9,748 nt of DNA from Patescibacteria group bacterium (GTDB lineage: Bacteria > Patescibacteriota > Patescibacteriia > Patescibacteriales > GWC2-42-12), in assembly GCA_018827685.1 (NCBI GenBank), contig JAHJXD010000056.1:1-9748 (forward strand). Reading direction: 5' to 3'. This document shows positions 1 through 6,005 of the stretch, piece by piece. The translations under genes were made by a program, and so were the position numbers. Below the pieces are notes generated by a model. The model ran no database searches. It saw only the letters and a program-made list of their open reading frames with translations, and was not told where the DNA came from. Numbering within the stretch: position 1 is the first letter of the stretch; every line of letters begins with the position of its first letter.

Positions 1-17
1 ATAAGTATTTAAAATTT

Positions 18-192
18 ATGGCAAGAAGAAAAACCGAGAATGAAAACATTAGAAAATTAACCAAAATTGGCGATAGAAACATCGGCTTAACTTTACCGGT
101 TGAAATGATACGAAAATTAAAATGGAAAGAAAGGCAAAAGGTGGCGTGTCAAAATGAAAGGAAAGAGTATAATAATAAGAGATTGGAAATAA
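18..192 (+). pseudogene. AbrB/SpoVT-type small DNA-binding protein, frameshifted
   Basis: The first 42 residues (MARRKTENENIRKLTKIGDR...LPVEMIRKLKWKERQKV) have the layout of a swapped-hairpin AbrB/SpoVT domain: a KIG turn, a TLP strand, a helix, then 'W.ERQKV'. Such proteins are usually transcription factors or antitoxins, and stand-alone copies of 50-60 residues are common in Patescibacteria. In the annotated frame the product then turns into an unlikely basic tail running to 278. If one G is removed from GTGGCG (141-146), the frame continues V-RVKMKGKSIIIRDWK and stops at TAA 190-192, which is the expected beta-strand end of the family and gives 57 aa. I therefore read the gene as 18-192 with a +1 insertion, either a real disruption or a sequencing/assembly error. 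No Shine-Dalgarno is visible, and the promoter would lie left of the window. The family call is fairly secure; whether the gene is dead is not. Confidence 0.65.
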
Positions 193-201
193 GAATAAAA
201 A

Positions 202-327
202 GAATTTGCCGCCAAATCGCCCCGCATCCGCGGGAAAGTCGGGCTTTGCCCGCGGAGAAAATAATCTTGCCCCGTTGAATAACTGGGGTTGCTTTTAAAA
301 GCTGGCTGAAAACCTTTTTTTGAATTC
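202..327. repeat. GC-rich hairpin element between convergent genes
   Basis: This non-coding stretch lies between the AbrB-type gene and the end of ftsI. By my count 50 of 90 bases at 201-290 are G or C, against a strongly A/T-rich background. It holds a 7-bp perfect stem CCGCGGG (228-234)/CCCGCGG (249-255) that extends inward by AAAG/CTTT with one bulged base. A second stem pairs CCCC (270-273) with GGGG (285-288) and GTT (274-276) with AAC (281-283). Next come the perfect palindrome GCTTTTAAAAGC (291-302) and, on the + strand, a run of seven T (315-321) preceded by GGTT...AACC (287-290/311-314), which could act as a weak + strand terminator. GAATTT (202-207) and GAATTC (322-327) bracket the unit. 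It may be a dispersed repeat, a structured RNA or a bidirectional terminator; I cannot tell which. Confidence 0.5.
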
Positions 328-367
328 CGTCCGAACTTCAATATAAAATCCGTACCAAAATCAAACA

Positions 368-2440
368 TTAATGGGACTGTCTTTCCTTGGGTATTTGCCA
401 ATAATTCAACATATATTCTGCCAATTCGCCAAATAAAGGCGCGGCTGAACTTTCCGCCCAGGCAACGTCTCGCGGCTGATCGATTCTGACTAACATAACA
501 AATTTCGGATTATTAGCCGGGGCAAATCCTGCGAATGAACCAATGTGAGCGCCAATCTGATATCCGCCATTTTTCGCCGGAACTTGAGCCGTGCCGGTTT
601 TTCCTGCGATATAATAGCCTTTAACGCCGGCCAATTTCCCATGGCCATTTTCTACCACATTAACCAGCATGCCGCCAATAATAGCAGAGGCTTTTTCCGA
701 AATTATTCTGCCGACTGCTTTAGGCTTAGTTTCAATTTTAGCGCCATCAGACTTGATTATTTCTTTAACAATATATGGTTGCATCATTATGCCGTTATTA
801 GCTAAGGCTAAAAACGCCGCAGCCATTTGTATGGGCGTAACCGCTATGCCTTGGCCGAATGAAGCCGTGGTCGCGTAAAGTTCGCCTACGGGTTTTTTTA
901 TTAAATTTTTTATATCACCTTTGCTTTCACCTTCAAGCTCAATGCCGGTTTTCTCGCCAAAACCAAATTTTTTTACATATTCAGAAAATAAATCAGGGCC
1001 TATGGATCTCATAGCGAAAATGGCGCCCGTATTTAAAGATTTTTCCAGCACCTGAGCCATGCTTTGCACGCCGTTAGCTTTACGATCAGAATTTTCTATT
1101 TTATATTTAGAAATTATAACTTGACCGGTGTCATTATAAGTAGTTCGCGGAGTTATCTTTTCCTGATCTAAGGCCATGGACATGGTAATAGCTTTAAAAA
1201 TTGACCCTGGTTCATACTGGGAAAAAATTGCCGGATTAGTAAAAACTTTAATATTTTTAACATTTTGAAAATCATTACCATTATAATCAGGGTTTGAACA
1301 CATGGCTAATACTGCTCCGGTTGCGGGCTCAAGTATAATAATACTGCCGCCATCGGCGCCATGTCTGCTAACAGCTTCATTTAATTTTTGACAAGCGGTA
1401 AATTGAATCGACCGATTAATGGTTAAAATTAAATCACTTCCATCATCAGCTTTATTATATTCACGATCATTAATAATTATGGGATAGCCTTTGGCATCGC
1501 GTTCAATTTTTATTGAGCCGGGCGCGCCAGTAAGTTCTTGATCAAAAAATTCCTCTAAACCATACCTGCCTTGCTGTTTATCGCCCACGTAGCCGACAAA
1601 ACCTAATATGTTAGAGCTTATATTTGCTTCTGGATAAAAACGAAATGAATTTTCGGAAAAACCAATGCCATCTATTTTTAATTCTTTTTTCTGCCCATGA
1701 TTTAAAATAATTATCGCGTTGCCGTCAATTTCTAAATCTTCGCTTTTTATATTATCGGCAGGTTGGCTGACAGCCAAATAAAATTTCTTTAAAACCGCCT
1801 CGTCAACTTTTTGCTCAAGCGGTTCGTAAATATCCCCTGGCTTATCTAATTTTTTAAGATAAGCGTCAATAATAACTTTTTTTCTTAAATTAATTTCCGT
1901 TTCCCGTCGGACTTGCCTTAAATCTTGAAACATTTTATCGGCTAATAGCGCCTTATGCCCAGCGATTACTTCCGCCTCTTTAAGCTTGCCGGCTTGATCT
2001 TTTATATCGCCTAAAGCTTCAAGCTGGACCTTTAAGTTTTCATTATCTTCTTTTTTAAATATTCGCTCAACTTCTTTTTCAGTTTTTTCTTTTTTAAATA
2101 TTATATAAAGCTGCTCGCTAATCTTCTCTGTTTCTTTTATATCTTTAGGCACGGCAAAAAGCAAAGCGAAATTTTTATTAGTGGCAATGGGATAAAGTTG
2201 ATTATCAGCGCTTTTAACGTCATTTTGAATAAAAATTCGACCGCGAGTCGGATTAAGAAGATTATAAATTTGATGCTGGTCAGAGGCTAAATTATAATAT
2301 AAATCATAATTTAATATTTGCAGATCAATTAATTTATAAATAATCATTCCGGCTAATAAAAAAATAATCGCGATTATTAAATTAACGCGACTATTATTTA
2401 TTTTCTTATTATTACTTTGTCTTTTTTGCCAAAACGACAT
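368..2440 (-). CDS. ftsI: Class B penicillin-binding protein, septal peptidoglycan transpeptidase (FtsI/PBP3 type)
   Basis: A 690-residue membrane-anchored D,D-transpeptidase that cross-links peptidoglycan, presumably at the division septum. Residues 20-38 form one transmembrane anchor after a short basic cytosolic tail. The PBP dimerisation domain follows, with an 'RGRIF' motif (67-70), and the transpeptidase domain starts near 335. All three active-site motifs are intact: SIFK (nucleophile S413, K416), SLN (468-470) and KTGT (614-617), followed by 'GSFAGFAPANNPKFVMLV'. There is no transglycosylase domain, so it is class B. It is about 100 residues longer than a typical FtsI because of a Lys/Glu-rich insert at roughly 115-215 in the N-terminal domain. 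It is the last gene of the mraZ-rsmH-ftsL-ftsI cluster, 31 nt after ftsL, with a heptamer repeat in the gap. The C-terminal 'ERQSH' is encoded by a partial GGGACTGTC repeat. Position and motifs favour FtsI over the elongation PBP2. Confidence 0.93.
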   Translation of the reverse strand: MSFWQKRQSNNKKINNSRVNLIIAIIFLLAGMIIYKLIDLQILNYDLYYNLASDQHQIYNLLNPTRGRIFIQNDVKSADNQLYPIATNKNFALLFAVPKDIKETEKISEQLYIIFKKEKTEKEVERIFKKEDNENLKVQLEALGDIKDQAGKLKEAEVIAGHKALLADKMFQDLRQVRRETEINLRKKVIIDAYLKKLDKPGDIYEPLEQKVDEAVLKKFYLAVSQPADNIKSEDLEIDGNAIIILNHGQKKELKIDGIGFSENSFRFYPEANISSNILGFVGYVGDKQQGRYGLEEFFDQELTGAPGSIKIERDAKGYPIIINDREYNKADDGSDLILTINRSIQFTACQKLNEAVSRHGADGGSIIILEPATGAVLAMCSNPDYNGNDFQNVKNIKVFTNPAIFSQYEPGSIFKAITMSMALDQEKITPRTTYNDTGQVIISKYKIENSDRKANGVQSMAQVLEKSLNTGAIFAMRSIGPDLFSEYVKKFGFGEKTGIELEGESKGDIKNLIKKPVGELYATTASFGQGIAVTPIQMAAAFLALANNGIMMQPYIVKEIIKSDGAKIETKPKAVGRIISEKASAIIGGMLVNVVENGHGKLAGVKGYYIAGKTGTAQVPAKNGGYQIGAHIGSFAGFAPANNPKFVMLVRIDQPRDVAWAESSAAPLFGELAEYMLNYWQIPKERQSH

Positions 2441-2445
2441 AAATT

Positions 2446-2475
2446 ACTATGAAGGGACTATGAACTATGAACTAT
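2446..2475. repeat. ACTATGA heptamer repeats at the ftsL-ftsI junction
   Basis: On the + strand ACTATGA occurs at 2446-2452, 2457-2463 and 2464-2470, with a partial ACTAT at 2471-2475. An AGGG interruption follows the first copy. The repeats (TCATAGT on the coding strand) cover the ftsL stop codon (TAG, 2474-2472) and nearly the whole 31-nt gap before the ftsI ATG, where no Shine-Dalgarno is visible. Confidence 0.7.
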
Positions 2476-2786
2476 TTTTTAGCCACGGCTTCAGCGCCGG
2501 CGATTAAATAGTTAACTTCCCCTGCAGCCACCATTCTTAAATTACTCACCCTTTTTTTGATATTTGAATATGAACTTGAGCTTAACGCGTTAAGTTCAAG
2601 TTTATTATTAGCTTGGATCAATCTGTTTTTTTGTGCTTTTAAATCATTTAGAGCAAACCCTTTAATGGTTAAATCATTGGTTCCGGCGATAAAATAAACT
2701 CCTAAAATAATTATAGCGAACAATAAAACCTTATTTAAAATTTTTATGGTTATGATAGCCAATTTTTGGTCATTGGTTTTTTTCAT
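2472..2786 (-). CDS. ftsL: FtsL-like divisome membrane protein
   Basis: A 104-residue bitopic membrane protein: a short Lys-rich cytosolic N-terminus, one transmembrane helix at about 17-34, then an extracytoplasmic segment with a helical, probably coiled-coil stretch (about 46-68, 'LNDLKAQKNRLIQANNKLEL') and a C-terminal 'R.SNLRMV' region like that of FtsL/DivIC proteins. FtsL bridges FtsB/DivIC and the FtsW-FtsI synthase in other bacteria. Primary sequence is poorly conserved in this family, so the call rests on size, topology and position between rsmH and ftsI. Its ATG overlaps the rsmH stop in an ATGA (2786-2783), implying translational coupling. It ends AKK-TAG inside a run of repeats. 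Confidence 0.75.
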   Translation of the reverse strand: MKKTNDQKLAIITIKILNKVLLFAIIILGVYFIAGTNDLTIKGFALNDLKAQKNRLIQANNKLELNALSSSSYSNIKKRVSNLRMVAAGEVNYLIAGAEAVAKK

Positions 2787-3733
2787 ATGATTTTATATAC
2801 AGCTCTAAGCCTGGCGCTTCTTGATCGTGGATTTTTTAAAATCTCCTGCTCGACCGGTCTTAAAATTTTATGAGTTAAAATTTTTAAGTTAGCTTTATGC
2901 CCGCACCGGCAGATTGGCATGATCGGAGGGCAAAGACAATCTTTTGACTCTTGTTTAAAATATTGTTTAACAATCCTATCTTCTAAACTATGATAAGAAA
3001 TAATTATTAACTTTCCGCCTATTTTTAATAAACTAATCGCCTGCGGCAAAACTGCTTGCAAATTTTCTAATTCTTGATTAACCGCGATACGCAAGGCTTG
3101 AAAAATTTTAGTGGCCGGATGTATTTTAGATTGAAATCGCTTTGGCGCGACGTTCATAATAATTTCAACTAACTTGCCGGCAGTAACGATTCTATTTAAT
3201 TGACGCTCGTTAACTATGGCTAAAGCAATTTTATAAGCAAACTTTTCTTCACCATAATCTTTAAATATTTTAGCTAAATCTTCGGCGTTCCGGCTATTAA
3301 TAATATTTTCGGCTGTCTCCCCTATTTGTTCGCCAAAATTCATGCCTAGCGGAGCTACAGGTATGTTAAAAGAAAATCCTCTATGCTTATCTTCGAGTTG
3401 AGCTGATGATAACCCCAAATCAAGTACGATGCCATTAAACTTTATGTCTTCCTCAAAATATTTTTCCGCAATAATTCGCAAATTTTTAAAATTTTCATGA
3501 GCTAAAATTAATTTTTTATTTTTTATTTCTGTTTTAAAATTTAATTTGGCATTTGTTATGGCCAAACCATCTATGTCAATGGCTAAAACTTGCCCGTCTT
3601 GGCCAATTCTTTCTAAAATCGCTTTGCTGTATCCGCCGCCGCCTAAAGTGCAATCTATAAATTTTTGTCCGAATTGCGGATTTAATATCGCGATTACCTG
3701 ATTCAGCATTACTGGTATGTGATTATATTTCAT
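2783..3733 (-). CDS. rsmH: 16S rRNA (cytosine-1402-N4)-methyltransferase RsmH (MraW)
   Basis: A 316-residue SAM-dependent methyltransferase that N4-methylates C1402 of 16S rRNA in the ribosomal P site. It starts with the family signature 'HIPVMLNQVI' (5-14), then the SAM-binding loop DCTLGGGGYS (27-36), the acidic 'AIDIDG' (51-56), 'LDLGLSS' (104-110), 'HPATKIFQALRIAVNQEL' (205-222), 'ISYHSLEDRIVKQYF' (245-259) and the C-terminal 'NPRSRSARLR' (301-310). Two Cys pairs, C266/C268 and C275/C277, form a CxC...CxC cluster often seen in this family. The usual 'PLDMRM' reads 'PLGMNF' here (128-133), a local deviation. It lies 46 nt after mraZ and overlaps ftsL by 4 nt. No Shine-Dalgarno precedes ATG 3733; the start is fixed by the conserved N-terminus. 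Confidence 0.96.
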   Translation of the reverse strand: MKYNHIPVMLNQVIAILNPQFGQKFIDCTLGGGGYSKAILERIGQDGQVLAIDIDGLAITNAKLNFKTEIKNKKLILAHENFKNLRIIAEKYFEEDIKFNGIVLDLGLSSAQLEDKHRGFSFNIPVAPLGMNFGEQIGETAENIINSRNAEDLAKIFKDYGEEKFAYKIALAIVNERQLNRIVTAGKLVEIIMNVAPKRFQSKIHPATKIFQALRIAVNQELENLQAVLPQAISLLKIGGKLIIISYHSLEDRIVKQYFKQESKDCLCPPIMPICRCGHKANLKILTHKILRPVEQEILKNPRSRSARLRAVYKII

Positions 3734-3779
3734 CTAAATGTATAAGGCCGAACGCTTTTTTGCATAGAAATTTTCACGA

Positions 3780-4211
3780 TTATACTGCTAAATCTCCTAA
3801 AGCCTCGGCTATGTCAGAGCTTTTTTTCTCTGTCCCCTGTTTATATTTATTCCAAGCCGCTTGATCCCAAATTTCCAAGCGGTCATAAAGTCCGGCCATG
3901 GTAAGATTCTTTTTTAAGCCAGCGAACTTTCTTAAATATTCTGGCAACATAATGCGCCCCTGGTTATCAAAATCAACATCCATTGCTCCAGCCAACATTA
4001 ACCTGGCGAAAGCGCGGGTGTTAGCCTTGCTAATAGGCAATTTGGCTAATTTATCAGCTAGCTTCTGCCATTCCTTTTTAGTGTACAAAAAAAGGCAGTT
4101 ATCCAATCCTCTAGTAACTACCGCGCCTGCTTTAAGCATAACGCGAAATTTAGCTGGTATGGCTACCCTGCCTTTATCATCTAAATTGTGATTATACTCT
4201 CCGATAAACAT
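3780..4211 (-). CDS. mraZ: Transcriptional regulator MraZ
   Basis: A 143-residue protein with two AbrB-like half-domains. The first starts MFIGEYNHNLDDKGRVAIPA with the DDKGR motif at 11-15. The second carries 'FDNQGRIMLPEYLRKFAGL' (81-99) with DNQGR at 82-86. MraZ forms rings that bind direct repeats ahead of its own gene and control the division/cell-wall (dcw) cluster. Length and N-terminus match the family, so ATG 4211 is secure despite the lack of a Shine-Dalgarno. It is the first gene of the cluster, directly downstream of a strong promoter and of GTGGTGAAAA-type repeats, so autoregulation is likely. The C-terminal 'TEKKSSDIAEALGDLAV' is a short, low-conservation tail. Confidence 0.96.
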   Translation of the reverse strand: MFIGEYNHNLDDKGRVAIPAKFRVMLKAGAVVTRGLDNCLFLYTKKEWQKLADKLAKLPISKANTRAFARLMLAGAMDVDFDNQGRIMLPEYLRKFAGLKKNLTMAGLYDRLEIWDQAAWNKYKQGTEKKSSDIAEALGDLAV

Positions 4212-4230
4212 ATGTTAGTCAAAAATCAAT

Positions 4231-4258
4231 TCACCACTTTTCACCACTTTTCACCATT
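4231..4258 (-). promoter_or_regulatory. MraZ operator: three 10-bp direct repeats
   Basis: On the coding strand AAAGTGGTGA occurs at 4250-4241 and 4240-4231, preceded by the related CAATGGTGA (4259-4251). The three TGGTGA cores sit exactly 10 bp apart, 20-45 nt before the mraZ ATG and at or just after the expected transcription start. Known MraZ boxes are tandem TGG-containing repeats with 10-bp periodicity (TGGGN in E. coli, AAAGTG-type in mollicutes). Position suggests autorepression. Confidence 0.85.
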
Positions 4259-4266
4259 GCAATATT

Positions 4267-4295
4267 ATCATACCCCACTTAATACCATTTGTCAA
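4267..4295 (-). promoter_or_regulatory. Sigma-70-type promoter of the mraZ-ftsI cluster
   Basis: A perfect -35 box TTGACA (4295-4290), a 17-bp spacer (4289-4273) and the -10 box TATGAT (4272-4267, one mismatch to consensus), which places the start of transcription near 4260. An A/T-rich tract upstream (4311-4350) could serve as an UP element. The 8-bp palindrome GCCGCGGC (4302-4309) lies just upstream of the -35 box. Confidence 0.8.
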
Positions 4296-4337
4296 TAATT
4301 AGCCGCGGCCAAAATTAAAGCTAAGGTTAAATTAAAA

Positions 4338-4375
4338 ATAATAAAAAATACCCGCCTATTTAAAGCGCGGATATT
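4338..4375 (-). terminator. Probable rho-independent terminator after tsaB
   Basis: On the - strand AATATCCGC (4375-4367) can pair with GCGGGTATT (4355-4347), with one mismatch and an 11-nt loop. It is followed by a T-rich tail (TTTTATTATTTTT from 4346 down). It lies about 60 nt after the tsaB stop and about 50 nt before the -35 box of the mraZ promoter, where a terminator would insulate the glycosyltransferase-tsaB operon from the division cluster. Confidence 0.55.
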
Positions 4376-4408
4376 CTGTCTGAAATATTATAAATTTTTT
4401 TTACTCAG

Positions 4409-4429
4409 TTATCAACATATTTATCCACA
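4409..4429 (+). promoter_or_regulatory. Pair of DnaA boxes
   Basis: TTATCCACA (4421-4429) is a perfect match to the consensus DnaA box. TTATCAACA (4409-4417), in the same orientation 12 bp away, differs by one base. Both are in the non-coding stretch between the tsaB stop and its terminator. A partial GGGACTGT repeat on the - strand (4434-4427) overlaps the second box. Confidence 0.55.
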
Positions 4430-4433
4430 GTCC

Positions 4434-4811
4434 CTAACTAAAATGTTTCTTTGCCGTTATTTCCGGCTCCTTGTCATATATGGGCTCTACTACAGAAAAC
4501 TTTTGACTTTTAGCTTTTAATTCTTGGCTTCCTGTTCCTGCCACCGGAATGCCCAGCGCGTATGCCAGCGCATTGGCAGTAACCACGCCGATACGCAGAC
4601 AAGTAAACGAGCCTGCCTGGTTTTCCACCTCTATGTTCCTCAAATTGCTTAATTTTAATTTATTGGCTTTAAGCAGTTTTTCTATGGCCGGCAAAAGTTT
4701 TTCAGCTTGAGTGCGATGCGACTTGATTTTTTTAACCGCCACCAACTTATTTTTATCTTTTAAGCTAATTTCAATTAAATTGTTTTGCGTGGTATTGATA
4801 TATAAAGTCAT
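4434..4811 (-). CDS. tsaB: TsaB-like tRNA threonylcarbamoyladenosine (t6A) synthesis protein, short form
   Basis: A 125-residue single-lobe TsaB homologue. TsaB is the scaffold partner of TsaD (with TsaE) that transfers the threonylcarbamoyl group to A37 of ANN-decoding tRNAs. The core 'AGSFTCLRIGVVTANALAYALGIPV' (66-90) matches the family's 'GPGSFTGLRIG...A.ALA..LGIPV'. The N-terminal 'LYINTTQNN' corresponds to the usual 'LYIDTS'. The end 'VVEPIYDKEPEIT' resembles the C-terminal tail of short TsaB proteins. E. coli TsaB has about 230 residues, so the second lobe is missing, as often in Patescibacteria. Two core positions differ (DTS to NTT, GPGSFTG to QAGSFTC). Its ATG overlaps the stop of the upstream glycosyltransferase in ATGA (4811-4808), implying coupling. 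A likely terminator follows. Confidence 0.85.
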   Translation of the reverse strand: MTLYINTTQNNLIEISLKDKNKLVAVKKIKSHRTQAEKLLPAIEKLLKANKLKLSNLRNIEVENQAGSFTCLRIGVVTANALAYALGIPVAGTGSQELKAKSQKFSVVEPIYDKEPEITAKKHFS

Positions 4812-5980
4812 AGCATAAACATGGTTATTATTCTTCTAACTAACTTTAATTTAAAAAAATAATGCGGCTGCGCATGGGTTAAAATTTGACGATAAATTTT
4901 TATGGTAGAAAAAATTAATTCAGACCAATTATAATTTTTGCCAACTCTTAATCTGGCTGATTGACCATACTTTTTTACCAATTCAGGGTGTTTTAGCAAA
5001 TATGATAATTTCATTCGCAAACTTTTAATATTTTTATTTTTGAAAGCAATACCGCAATTTTTAATAACATCGGTATTCTCTCTGATATCGCTTACCAGAG
5101 CGCAATTTTTATAAGCCATGGCTTCAAGCAAAGCGATAGATAGACCCTCTGATTCTGATGGTTGGACAAAAACATAAGCATTAGAAAATAATTCAGCTAA
5201 CTCGCGACCAACTTGGTTGTCGGTAAAAATTATATTTTTATTAGTTTGAGCCGCGGCTTTTAGCTTTTTCACATAATCGTCCGTGTAAACACCGTCGCCT
5301 ACTATTACTAATTTCTTTTTAGTTTTTAGATTGTTATAAGCTTCTATTAAATATTGTACACCTTTGTGGCCGACCAATCTAGTAACCGTTAAAATATAAT
5401 CGTCTTTTTTTAATCCCCATTTTTTTATCTTATCGGCTTTAACAATTTTAGGCAGGCTTACTCCGTTGGGGATGTAAGTCGCGTTCATCTTATATTTAGC
5501 CAAAGCATAGTCGGCCAGCGAAGGTGAAACCACAATTATTCTATCAGCCAAATGACAGGCGGTTGCTTCGCTCAACTTCAAGTACATTTTTGCCAGTAAA
5601 CCCCATTTCTTATGTTCATAGCATTTAGTGTGAAAAGTAAAAACAACCGGAATGCCAGGATTTAATAATTTCACCAGCCAAATTAAAAACGATGGGCCGA
5701 TGGAATGAAAATGTATAATATCAACATCGCGCTTTATTAAATCCAAACAAGCGCGAAAAGTATGAGTAATGGCGTCTAAATGTTTAGTCGGAATAGTTGA
5801 TAAACTGATTAAGTTAACGCCCTGATATTTTTTTAAATTTTTATCAGTATAATTGGGTCGGGTATAAACGAAAACCTCATGCCCGGCCTTAACTAAGCGT
5901 GTGGATAATTCTTCAACATGCTTTTCTACTCCGCCAAATTTAGCCGGTATGCCTTTTTGTCCGATTAAATATATTTTCAT
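4808..5980 (-). CDS. GT4-family glycosyltransferase
   Basis: A GT-B-fold retaining glycosyltransferase of the GT4 family, about 390 residues, probably transferring a sugar from a nucleotide-sugar donor to a lipid-linked glycan at the cytosolic face. Counting from the upstream ATG at 6004, the N-terminal lobe has 'GIPAKFGGVEKHVEELSTRL' (18-37) and 'FHTKCYEHKKWG' (124-135). The C-terminal donor lobe has 'IPNGV' (178-182), 'VTRLVGHKGVQYLIEAY' (207-223) and the EX7E motif E286/E294 in 'SEGLSIALLEAM'. I choose ATG 5980 because 'MKIYLIGQKGIP' is the usual family start and the extra MGQSQYAN would be encoded by the GGGACTGTCCC palindrome. The gene follows the beta-propeller gene by 25 nt and overlaps tsaB by 4 nt. 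Sugar and acceptor cannot be read from the sequence. Confidence 0.92.
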   Translation of the reverse strand: MKIYLIGQKGIPAKFGGVEKHVEELSTRLVKAGHEVFVYTRPNYTDKNLKKYQGVNLISLSTIPTKHLDAITHTFRACLDLIKRDVDIIHFHSIGPSFLIWLVKLLNPGIPVVFTFHTKCYEHKKWGLLAKMYLKLSEATACHLADRIIVVSPSLADYALAKYKMNATYIPNGVSLPKIVKADKIKKWGLKKDDYILTVTRLVGHKGVQYLIEAYNNLKTKKKLVIVGDGVYTDDYVKKLKAAAQTNKNIIFTDNQVGRELAELFSNAYVFVQPSESEGLSIALLEAMAYKNCALVSDIRENTDVIKNCGIAFKNKNIKSLRMKLSYLLKHPELVKKYGQSARLRVGKNYNWSELIFSTIKIYRQILTHAQPHYFFKLKLVRRIITMFML

Positions 5981-5990
5981 ATTTGCATAT

Positions 5991-6003
5991 TGGGACTGTC
6001 CCA
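5991..6003. repeat. GGGACTGTCCC palindrome before the GT4 gene
   Basis: TGGGACTGTCCCA is a 13-bp dyad with one central base. It lies in the gap between the beta-propeller stop (6006) and the glycosyltransferase ATG (5980), 10 nt before that ATG. As RNA it could form a 5-bp stem with a CAG triloop; as DNA it could be a dimer-binding site. A second copy is at 7305-7317. Confidence 0.75.
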
Positions 6004-6005
6004 TA

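Noticed and set aside
193..278. C-terminal tail of the AbrB-type protein up to 278
   Set aside because: The tail is read from the structured element and has no family-like features, whereas the shifted frame gives the expected ending at 190-192.
117..401. 94-residue reading frame on the - strand
   Set aside because: It overlaps the ftsI end, runs through the hairpin element and ends inside the AbrB-type gene on the other strand; it looks like a by-product of the GC-rich element, not a gene.
545..878. Two + strand reading frames inside ftsI
   Set aside because: They are antisense to a well-conserved transpeptidase domain and show no recognisable features.
3898..4191. 97-residue + strand frame opposite mraZ
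   Set aside because: Antisense shadow of a conserved gene.
4212..4433. Replication origin
   Set aside because: Two DnaA boxes and A/T-rich DNA are suggestive, but there is no larger box cluster and no dnaA/dnaN neighbour; kept only as a DnaA-box finding.
5981..6004. Upstream ATG at 6004 as start of the glycosyltransferase
   Set aside because: The added MGQSQYAN is encoded by the GGGACTGTCCC palindrome and precedes the usual family start MKIYLIG.
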